Source: Opitutia bacterium
GTDB taxonomy: Bacteria > Verrucomicrobiota > Verrucomicrobiia > Opitutales > Opitutaceae
DNA: 5,649 bases
Assembly: GCA_025351035.1 (NCBI GenBank)
Contig: JANXWT010000475.1
Coordinates: 1 to 5,649 of the forward strand
Direction of reading: 5' to 3'
Below, piece by piece: positions 1 through 5,649 of the stretch; positions within the stretch are counted from its first letter, which is position 1, and each line of letters opens with the position of its first letter. Under the pieces are notes generated by a model, which was not told the DNA's origin, ran no database searches, and saw only the letters and a program-made list of their open reading frames with translations. Position numbers and translations under genes: made by a program.

Positions 1-3000
1 CAACGGTGGGCCAGATGGGCCACTACCAACGCCGCTCCCGTCTGAATGGCCTTTTCGATCTCCTTTAGGGTCTCTTCCGCTTCCCCGAGATAGAGGGCGA
101 TCAGCTCCTTGATTTGTCCGACATCATTGTCCGTCACCTCCATTAGCTGTCCGAGATCCACCGGCGCTTCTCCATGAGATGAGGGTGAGTCGGGTTTGCC
201 CGGTCCGCCAGAGGGGCGATTCTCCGTGGTCAACCCCTCGGCGGGAGCGGCCTCCGCCTTCGCCTTGAGCAAATCGGTTTGGCGGGGATGGGTGGCTACC
301 CAGCGCATCAAGGCCGCCTGCAGTTCCGCGGTGCGCACCGGCTTGGTCACATAGTCATTCATTCCGGAGGCGAGGCATTTCTCGCGATCCCCCTCCATGG
401 CATTCGCGGTCATGGCGATGATGTGAACCGGTTGCCGGTCGGCCGCGGGGTGTCCCGCGGTTTGCTCATGCTGGCGGATTTCCCGCGACGCCTGGTAGCC
501 ATCCATCTCCGGCATCTGGCAATCCATCAGAATAATATCATACGGGATGGATTGCAGGGTCGTCAGAACCTCCTGGCCGTTGGCCACGGCGTCTGCCGAG
601 CAGCCAAGCTTGCGCAACTGCCCGAGCGCCACCCGCTGGTTGATGCTATTGTCTTCAGCCAGGAGGATGCGGACGTGACGCAGTTGGGCGTCAACCGCGG
701 GCAGTGCCTGCGGAACCTTGAGCACAGCCTTGAAGGCTTCGGTCCGGCCCATGACATTGACCAGACAGTCGAAAAGCCGCGATTGCTTGACGGGTTTGAC
801 AAGGTAGGCATCGATCCCGATGGCCCGGAGTTCCTCGGTGCTCAACTGCTGCCCAAGGGAGGTGAGGATGATCAGACGCGTGTTCGCGATGGCGGGATCG
901 GCCTTGATGTTTTTGGCGAGAGACAGGCCGTCCATCTCCGGCATCTGCATGTCAAGGAGCGCCAGATCGTAGGGCCGACCATCCGCCACGGCGCGACACA
1001 ATATATCCAGAGCCTCCCGGCCGCTGGCCGCGCTGCCTTTCTGCATTTTCCAGGCGAAGATCTGATGCCGCAGGATCTGCCGGTTGGTCGCGTTGTCGTC
1101 CACCACCAGCACCCGCAGGTTGAACAAATCGCGGTTGTATTTGACTGCGGCCCTCGCCTCCGCGGACTGTTTTTCCAACTGGACCGTGAACCAAAAGGTC
1201 GAACCTTGCCCCAGTTCGCTCTGGACGCCGATCTGGCCGTGCATCAGCGCCACCAGTTGCTTGGAAATGGCCAGACCGAGTCCGGTGCCTCCGAATTTCC
1301 GCGTGGTCGAACTGTCCGCTTGGATGAATGGCTGGAAGAGCCGCGCTTGCGCCTCGGGTGCCAGACCGATGCCGGTGTCCTTGATTTCAAACCGCAGGGT
1401 GGCTTGGGTTTCCGTTTCACTCTCAAGCGAGACCCGCACGACCACCTCGCCTTGTTCGGTAAACTTGACCGCGTTGTTGGTCAGGTTGATCAGGACCTGA
1501 CCCAGCCGGCCCGGGTCGCCGCGCATCTGAGTGGGGATGTCCGGGGGCACTGTCCCGGTTAATTCGATTCCCTTGGCCTGCGCCCGCTGCGCCAACAGTC
1601 CGAGCGTGCCCTCCACCACATCCTGCAGGTCAAAATCGAGATTTTCGAAAGTCATCTTTCCGGATTCGATGCGCGAGTAGTCCAGAATGTCGTTGATGAT
1701 CGTCAGCAGTGAATCGGCGCTGGTGCGGATAGTGTCGGCAAATTCGCGTTGCACGTTATTCAGCTCGGTATCGAGTAGCAGGCCAACCATCCCAATGACG
1801 CCGTTCATGGGCGTCCGGATCTCATGACTCATGGTGGCAAGGAATTCGGCTTTGGCCTGCGCGGCCTGCAAAGCCATATCACGCGCCTTGACCAATTCCT
1901 CCTCGGCCAGCTTGCGCTCGATGGACGCGGCCACCTGGTGGGAGACGAATTCCAGCAGTGCGCGATCCTTCTCCGAGTAGCGAATCGATCCGGCGTAGTT
2001 TTGGACCGCAAGCACGCCGATCGTGCGACCCTGCGTGGTGAGAGGCACACCCAGCCAATCCAACGGAATCGTGCCAATCAGTTGAATCTTTCCCTCCCGG
2101 GCCATCGCCTCCATTTTCTCCGTGTTCAAGAGGTGTGTCAGGCCCGTGCGCACGACCTGAGCGGTAAAGCCATCGCCGAGCTTTCGCGGGGTCGGCGGCG
2201 GGTCAACCTCGTCGACGAAATAGGGAAAGGTCAGCAGGTCCTTGTCGGCGTCGTAGAGAGCCACGTAAAAATTCTTCGCCGAGAGCAACCCGCCCACAAT
2301 CTCGTGAATCTTGCGGAACAGCGTCGGCAAGTCGCGGGACAGATGCGCCGACTCCGAAATCGCGTGCAGGGCCGCTTGCGCCTGCTCCGTCTGCTTGCGC
2401 TCGGTGATGTCTTCCAGCGTGCCAACATGGCCTGTCACCCGGCCGGCGGAGTCGAGGTTGGGATTGGCCCGGACGTGAATCCAACACGGCTTGCCTTGCG
2501 GGGTCAAAATCCGCAATTCGCGCGAAAACTCCGCAGCTTTCCGAACCGAGTCGGTCCATGCGGCAAACGTCGCCTTGCGGTCAGCAGGGTGGACCGTCCG
2601 TTTCCAGCCCACACCCAGGGATTCCTCGGCGGTGAGTCCGGAAATTTCCTGGCAGCGAAGGTTAGTGTAAGTGGTGCGGCCTGTGGCGTCCGTTTGAAAG
2701 ACGCCGAGAGGCGACGCCTCGCTGAGCGAGCGGAAACGATTCTCGTTGAGCTGCAGATCGAGGAGGTGTTGCGCAGTCATGTCCGCAACTTTTGCGGTCT
2801 GCCTACGGCTGTAGCGCACTATGCCACCCATCATGAGGAGGATGGCTACAGCGAGGAGGTATTCGAACCGGCGCTGTTGCGCGACCCCCGCCAGCGCAAA
2901 GGCGAAATGTGCTTCCTGGATTTCTTCCACGGTCGCGCGTAGATCCGCCAAGGCGTTGTTCACCTCATTGTATTTCCGATCCATCGTTGCCATGCGGGTG

Positions 3001-3482
3001 CCGGCTTTGTCCGGCAGATTTTGATTGAAATAGGAAAAGAGCAGCCGGGCTTCTGCCACGACTTCATCCATCTTCCGCTCAATCGTCGTCAGTCCGCGCT
3101 GCAGGCCCCCGCTCTCGGTCGCGGGAACGTTTTGCTTCAAATCCTGCCTGATCGCGGCAATTTTCTCTTGGAAGCGTTGCAGCCCTGCCTCGAGCTTCGC
3201 CGATTCTCCCGTCACATCCTTGCTGTCGAAGATATCATTGCCGGGAGCGTCGACGGCCGCGGCCAACTGGCCCAGTTCCGAAAAGTCGCCCAACCGTTGC
3301 GCCCACTGTCTGGCATCCCGCACTGTTTCGGTATAATTGTTGATCAGGCGGTAGCTCAGGTAAAGACTCGCGCCCACGGTCAGGACCACATACGCCGCCA
3401 GTGCGGTGGAGAAGCGGTGCAGGCGCGGGGGTGTTCTTCCCGGGGTGGATGGCGCCGCTATTACGATATCAACTGGTGTCAT
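1..3482 (-). CDS. Hybrid sensor histidine kinase (TM-sensor-TM-PAS-GAF-HisKA-HATPase-REC-REC-Hpt), 3' end cut by the window
   Basis: Inner-membrane hybrid kinase that should autophosphorylate on His and pass phosphate through its own receivers to an Hpt domain. The frame is open from the ATG at 3482 to the window edge (1160 codons, no stop). Seen in order: TM1 about residues 24-43; a helical extracytoplasmic segment about 44-205; TM2 about 206-224; PAS/PAC 247-365, ending DITERK; GAF about 374-525; HisKA with MSHEIRTPMNG, His553; HATPase_c with N-box NNAVKFT (Asn670), DTGIG (Asp702) and GGTGLGLAIS (from 731); REC1 with Asp795/796, phosphoacceptor Asp844, Lys896; REC2 with Glu943/Asp944, Asp987, Lys1047; a Gly/Pro/Ser-rich linker about 1065-1105; Hpt from about 1108 with LAHR, likely acceptor His1159. 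All these landmarks fall in one frame, so there is no frameshift. The start is supported by AAGGAG 8 nt upstream and a 4-nt overlap with the upstream regulator gene. The sensor domain is not recognised; CHASE3- or four-helix-bundle-like is a guess, and the signal is unknown. Confidence 0.95.
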   Translation of the reverse strand, partial: MTPVDIVIAAPSTPGRTPPRLHRFSTALAAYVVLTVGASLYLSYRLINNYTETVRDARQWAQRLGDFSELGQLAAAVDAPGNDIFDSKDVTGESAKLEAGLQRFQEKIAAIRQDLKQNVPATESGGLQRGLTTIERKMDEVVAEARLLFSYFNQNLPDKAGTRMATMDRKYNEVNNALADLRATVEEIQEAHFAFALAGVAQQRRFEYLLAVAILLMMGGIVRYSRRQTAKVADMTAQHLLDLQLNENRFRSLSEASPLGVFQTDATGRTTYTNLRCQEISGLTAEESLGVGWKRTVHPADRKATFAAWTDSVRKAAEFSRELRILTPQGKPCWIHVRANPNLDSAGRVTGHVGTLEDITERKQTEQAQAALHAISESAHLSRDLPTLFRKIHEIVGGLLSAKNFYVALYDADKDLLTFPYFVDEVDPPPTPRKLGDGFTAQVVRTGLTHLLNTEKMEAMAREGKIQLIGTIPLDWLGVPLTTQGRTIGVLAVQNYAGSIRYSEKDRALLEFVSHQVAASIERKLAEEELVKARDMALQAAQAKAEFLATMSHEIRTPMNGVIGMVGLLLDTELNNVQREFADTIRTSADSLLTIINDILDYSRIESGKMTFENLDFDLQDVVEGTLGLLAQRAQAKGIELTGTVPPDIPTQMRGDPGRLGQVLINLTNNAVKFTEQGEVVVRVSLESETETQATLRFEIKDTGIGLAPEAQARLFQPFIQADSSTTRKFGGTGLGLAISKQLVALMHGQIGVQSELGQGSTFWFTVQLEKQSAEARAAVKYNRDLFNLRVLVVDDNATNRQILRHQIFAWKMQKGSAASGREALDILCRAVADGRPYDLALLDMQMPEMDGLSLAKNIKADPAIANTRLIILTSLGQQLSTEELRAIGIDAYLVKPVKQSRLFDCLVNVMGRTEAFKAVLKVPQALPAVDAQLRHVRILLAEDNSINQRVALGQLRKLGCSADAVANGQEVLTTLQSIPYDIILMDCQMPEMDGYQASREIRQHEQTAGHPAADRQPVHIIAMTANAMEGDREKCLASGMNDYVTKPVRTAELQAALMRWVATHPRQTDLLKAKAEAAPAEGLTTENRPSGGPGKPDSPSSHGEAPVDLGQLMEVTDNDVGQIKELIALYLGEAEETLKEIEKAIQTGAALVVAHLAHR

Positions 3483-3988
3483 ACGTCAGTCTCCTTCGGG
3501 AAGTTTGCGGTCAGCAGGTGATGCACGGTCTCGAGAAGTTTTTGCGCGGCGCACGGTTTTTGTAAGAAATAGATTTTCCCGGGCAGCTCAAAAACCTGAC
3601 TCACCATCTCCGGGCTGTAACCACTGGTGAAAATCACCTTGAGCGTGGGTTTGTCGAGGCGGAGTTGCTCCGCCAATTTTGCTCCCGTCATGTCATCATC
3701 CATCACCAAATCAGTCAGCAGTAGGTCGATGTTGGGGTGGTGCTGCCGCCAGATGGCGGCGGCTTCACCGCCCGACGCAGCTTCGAGGACGCGATAGCCG
3801 CCGGCTTGCAGCAATTGGGCGACGGGCCAGCGAATGGTTTCTTCGTCTTCCACTAACAAGATGGTCCCAAGCTCCCCCTCTGGTCGGGCGGACACCGGTT
3901 TCTCAGCGGGCCCGGGCTCCCGGCCAGACAGTCTGTTTTGATGCGCCAAGGTGCGCACCGGCGGCTGACTCGGGTAGTCCTCATTCAT
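3479..3988 (-). CDS. Stand-alone CheY-like response regulator
   Basis: A 169-residue protein with a single receiver domain and no DNA-binding or enzymatic output. Residues 1-40 are a Pro/Arg/Glu-rich, probably disordered leader; the receiver spans about 41-162. Visible receiver residues are the acidic pocket Glu47/Asp48 in ILLVEDE, phosphoacceptor Asp93 in LLTDLVM, Thr121 in IFTSGYS and Lys144 in LQKP. The usual Pro four residues after the acceptor is replaced (VMDDDMTG where VMP-x-x-MSG is common), and Trp54-Pro55 in helix 1 is unusual. I chose the ATG at 3988 because the frame further upstream to 4165 encodes Cys/Trp/Arg-rich sequence with no domain character; no clear Shine-Dalgarno precedes 3988. 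Its stop overlaps the start of the hybrid kinase, so the two are almost certainly co-transcribed. It is the natural candidate to receive phosphate from the kinase's Hpt domain (inference). Confidence 0.9.
   Translation of the reverse strand: MNEDYPSQPPVRTLAHQNRLSGREPGPAEKPVSARPEGELGTILLVEDEETIRWPVAQLLQAGGYRVLEAASGGEAAAIWRQHHPNIDLLLTDLVMDDDMTGAKLAEQLRLDKPTLKVIFTSGYSPEMVSQVFELPGKIYFLQKPCAAQKLLETVHHLLTANFPKETDV
3491..3496 (-). promoter_or_regulatory. Shine-Dalgarno of the hybrid kinase, inside the regulator gene
   Basis: The minus strand reads AAGGAG, then 8 nt, then ATG (3482-3480). The ATG shares four bases with the regulator's stop (ATGA, 3482-3479). This fixes the kinase start and indicates translational coupling of regulator and kinase. 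Confidence 0.8.
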
Positions 3989-3992
3989 GCTG

Positions 3993-4022
3993 ATTATGAT
4001 CCAACAACGATCGGTGCACCAA
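3993..4022 (-). promoter_or_regulatory. Weak sigma70-like promoter candidate ahead of the regulator
   Basis: On the minus strand TTGGTG (4022-4017) is followed after 18 nt by CATAAT (3998-3993), four bases before the regulator ATG. Transcription from it would start at or near the ATG, giving a leaderless message, which would fit the absence of a Shine-Dalgarno there. The match is imperfect and this is a guess; read-through from the upstream gene is an alternative. Confidence 0.2.
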
Positions 4023-4174
4023 CTGGAATCCGGTGGAACCGGCCCGATGTTGTGTTGCTCTTGGCAAAGTGGGGTGAGTCGACGTTGGGTGCAAGCAGGC
4101 AAACGCATGATTCTGCCAGCGGCAAGGCCCGGCCAGGAGGAAGACAGATAAATGGACCCCGGCAAAGTTGGCCG

Positions 4175-4207
4175 CGATCACCTCCGCGCTTCAGGTGCCA
4201 GTGATCG
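4175..4207 (-). repeat. Inverted repeat just downstream of the surface-protein gene
   Basis: Perfect 7-bp arms CGATCAC / GTGATCG (4175-4181 and 4201-4207) flank a 19-nt loop. The repeat starts 8 nt after the stop codon of the gene at 4216-5361. No T-run follows, so it is not a standard intrinsic terminator; it could be an mRNA-end hairpin or chance. The rest of the 227-base gap (3989-4215) shows no gene. Confidence 0.3.
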
Positions 4208-4215
4208 ACACTAGG

Positions 4216-5361
4216 TTAGGGGAGAAAGTTGTTCGTCAGCGCTCCAAGCGTGTCGCGCTCGGCCTTGCTTTGAAATTCCACCCATTTAGTCAGTTGCCAA
4301 GGATTTCCCAGAGTGATGGGTGCAAGGGCTTCATCGTAGTGGAAATCCATGTGGCCGGAAGTCGTGATAGTCTTGGCCACGAAGTATCCGATCAGCATCC
4401 CGGTGGTGCCGCCGCCGGTGGCCGTCAGGTCGGCGTTGGGCGCATACAAGCAGGCCGCAATCTGGCCGCTGCTGCCGACGGAGCAGGCGGTGGTCGTATT
4501 GGTGAAGATCTGCAGGGCGCCAGCCCAGCTGCCGTTGTTGACGGTGCCGGTGCAGGTCACCGGCCCATCGATGTAGATGGAACACGCGGCATTACCGACG
4601 AGGGAAAAGGTTGTTTTGCTCGAGACCGCAAAATTCGTGGTCGTTCCGATGATGGAAACTTTGGCGTCGGATGAGATACTGACTTTTCCAATCGTGGTGC
4701 CGCTGCAAAAATAATAGTAGCGCCCGTCCGAGGCCAGCAAATCCCCGGATCGCGGCAGAGTGGCGGGAAGCGTCGAGCCGAGGTTGTAACTCCGGCTGAC
4801 CGAGGCCGCCGTGGGATAGGTTGGCAGACTGAACACCCCGGTGAAGTTGGTTACGATCGCTCCTGTGACTTGACTTGCGGGCGGCGCCGTGACTCCCGCT
4901 CCGATGAGCAGGTTGCCACTGATCACAACGGCCGCATTTCCCAGACTGGCGCTGCCGGCTGGGACAATCACCGTGGTGTTGGCTGCGGCGATGGAGCTTG
5001 AATAGGGCAGCCAAGGCCCGGCGGGATTGTTCGTGGGGTTCGAGTTGAAGCTGTCAAAGCTGGAGCTTCCCTTCACGGTCAAGCCATTGAGCCCGACCGC
5101 TCCATTGATCGTGACCCCCGTGTTCCGCTTGAGCGTGTATTGCAGGATCCGGTTGATCGGAGGCGAGCCATCGAACGCGAACCCTTTGCCGGTGGCCAGG
5201 TTGTGCGCTAGCTCGAAATTGAACGTGTACTCGTTCACCCAAAAATCCGCCGAACCGCTCGAGAGACGGGCCACCACGCGCAGGATGAATGCCGTGACCA
5301 TGATAACGGCGAGGGTTTTCACCCGAAGCGACGTCCAGCCGCCGCTTTCGCTGATGGACAT
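4216..5361 (-). CDS. Chimeric membrane-anchored protein: GT-C glycosyltransferase-like N-terminus joined to a PilX/DUF7305-like surface domain
   Basis: 381 codons from the ATG at 5361 to TAA at 4218-4216. Residues 16-33 form one hydrophobic helix; 36-68, with FELAHNLATGKGFAFDG, look like the first extracytoplasmic loop of ArnT/PMT-type GT-C glycosyltransferases, where an invariant-looking Pro-Leu-Tyr-Pro region would normally follow. From about residue 72 the character changes to Gly/Ser/Thr/Asn-rich beta-type sequence with SSFDSFNSNP (100-109), LYAPNAD (305-311) and FHYDEAL (340-346). I recognise this as the exported domain of PilX/DUF7305-type pilus-associated proteins. There is no prepilin leader or pilin N-terminal helix, and none of the other ~10 GT-C membrane helices. 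Several Cys residues occur in the C-terminal half. Topology would put the surface domain outside the membrane, so the product could be stable, but it may instead be a gene remnant fusion or an artefactual join. The frame extends upstream to a TTG at 5571, but that extension is basic and low-grade and contains a palindrome. No good Shine-Dalgarno is seen at either start. Family assignments are from memory. Confidence 0.65.
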   Translation of the reverse strand: MSISESGGWTSLRVKTLAVIMVTAFILRVVARLSSGSADFWVNEYTFNFELAHNLATGKGFAFDGSPPINRILQYTLKRNTGVTINGAVGLNGLTVKGSSSFDSFNSNPTNNPAGPWLPYSSSIAAANTTVIVPAGSASLGNAAVVISGNLLIGAGVTAPPASQVTGAIVTNFTGVFSLPTYPTAASVSRSYNLGSTLPATLPRSGDLLASDGRYYYFCSGTTIGKVSISSDAKVSIIGTTTNFAVSSKTTFSLVGNAACSIYIDGPVTCTGTVNNGSWAGALQIFTNTTTACSVGSSGQIAACLYAPNADLTATGGGTTGMLIGYFVAKTITTSGHMDFHYDEALAPITLGNPWQLTKWVEFQSKAERDTLGALTNNFLP

Positions 5362-5649
5362 TGGGCGCACGATCAGAGAGTGGGTCGACCGGGCTAATGC
5401 TTCAAGGGAGAATTCCGGTCGCTTCGAAGGTCGCAGGGCTGCTCTTAAGTCGTGTCGGCGATCAGGCTGGGGGGACAATCCTGACCCCCTGAACTTGCGT
5501 TTGTGACTCCAGATGGCTCCCTTTTGTCGTCCATGAACCAGTCGCTGAGCGCGAAAGGGCGGGAGTTTCAACAGCCGCTGGTCTGACTTTTGACCCTCAC
5601 AAAAACCAAAGGTAACGATTCGGCAAAACCGGTTGGGGAGGGAGGGATT
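5362..5649. other. Upstream non-coding stretch
   Basis: No convincing gene is visible on either strand. The minus-strand frame from TTG 5571 into the downstream gene is open by chance: its 70 residues are Arg/Lys/Ser-rich without a signal peptide or domain. The stretch contains the REP-like palindrome at 5462-5492 and an AT-richer patch around 5585-5620. No clear promoter for the minus-strand gene was found. Confidence 0.5.
5462..5492. repeat. REP-like imperfect palindrome
   Basis: On the plus strand TCAGG-CT-GGG pairs with CCCCCTGA: positions 5462-5466 pair with 5488-5492 and 5469-5471 pair with 5485-5487, leaving a 2-nt CT bulge. An alternative pairing of G5470-5474 with C5485-5489 gives a 5-bp GC stem with a 10-nt loop. 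A GC stem with a small bulge and a GGGGACA / GGTCAGG core resembles extragenic REP elements associated with RAYT transposases (from memory). Only one copy is in the window, so repetitiveness is not shown. The lack of a following T-run argues against a terminator. Confidence 0.35.

Noticed and set aside
279..1562. Long plus-strand open frame (427 codons) opposite the kinase
   Set aside because: It lies antisense to the HATPase/REC/REC region, whose motifs are unmistakable on the minus strand. Its translation is His/Arg/Gly/Leu-rich without any domain, as expected for a shadow in GC-rich DNA.
1824..2942. Second long plus-strand open frame (372 codons)
   Set aside because: It is antisense to TM2, PAS, GAF and HisKA of the kinase, has no recognisable motif, and its start falls on the complement of the conserved HisKA His codon.
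3989..4165. N-terminal extension of the response regulator to an upstream start at 4165
   Set aside because: The 59 extra residues are Cys/Trp/Arg/Pro-rich with no signal or domain character. The ATG at 3988 leaves a complete receiver with a short leader.
4168..4674. Plus-strand open frame (168 codons) opposite the surface-protein gene
   Set aside because: It is Gly/Ala/Arg-rich with no motif and antisense to the well-marked LYAPNAD...HYDEAL segment.
5362..5571. TTG start at 5571 for the chimeric gene
   Set aside because: It would translate the REP-like palindrome into a basic, featureless 70-residue leader ahead of the membrane helix. The ATG at 5361 sits at the normal distance before the helix.
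5590..5618. Plus-strand TTGACC, 17 nt, TAACGA as a rightward promoter
   Set aside because: The -35 is good and the spacing fits, but the -10 matches poorly and no gene start is visible before the window ends.

Overview
The window is a moderately GC-rich bacterial fragment in which all supported genes lie on the minus strand, so it reads from right to left. The best guess for the source is a Verrucomicrobiota-like (Pedosphaera-type) bacterium. This rests on remembered family resemblance only: the 'LYAPNAD ... FHYDEAL' ending of the surface protein, the 'LAHR' form of the Hpt phosphoacceptor motif, and the style of the stand-alone receiver. No marker gene is present, so the assignment is tentative.

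Right part (5649 to 4216). After about 290 bases with no convincing gene, which include a REP-like imperfect hairpin at 5462-5492, comes a 381-codon reading frame (5361 to 4216). It looks like a chimera. Its first ~70 residues resemble the start of a GT-C (ArnT/PMT-type) membrane glycosyltransferase. The rest resembles the extracytoplasmic domain of PilX/DUF7305-type pilus-associated proteins. The apparent join lies at or next to a GGATCC site, so a real gene fusion and a cloning or assembly chimera both need considering.

Middle (4215 to 3479). A 227-base intergenic stretch holds a small inverted repeat and a weak promoter candidate. It is followed by a stand-alone CheY-like response regulator of 169 residues.

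Left part (3482 to 1). The regulator's stop codon overlaps the start of a very large hybrid sensor histidine kinase (ATGA overlap, with a good Shine-Dalgarno inside the regulator gene). The kinase runs off the left edge after 1160 codons. Its order is TM - extracytoplasmic helical sensor - TM - PAS - GAF - HisKA - HATPase - REC - REC - Hpt, and the window ends one residue after the Hpt histidine. The visible catalytic residues are all intact. The likely flow is His553 to a receiver Asp (844 and/or 987), to Hpt His1159, to Asp93 of the co-translated regulator. The regulator has no output domain, so the final target is not visible here.

The long plus-strand open frames opposite the kinase are shadows of it. 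I see no RNA gene, CRISPR array, transposase or complete mobile element.
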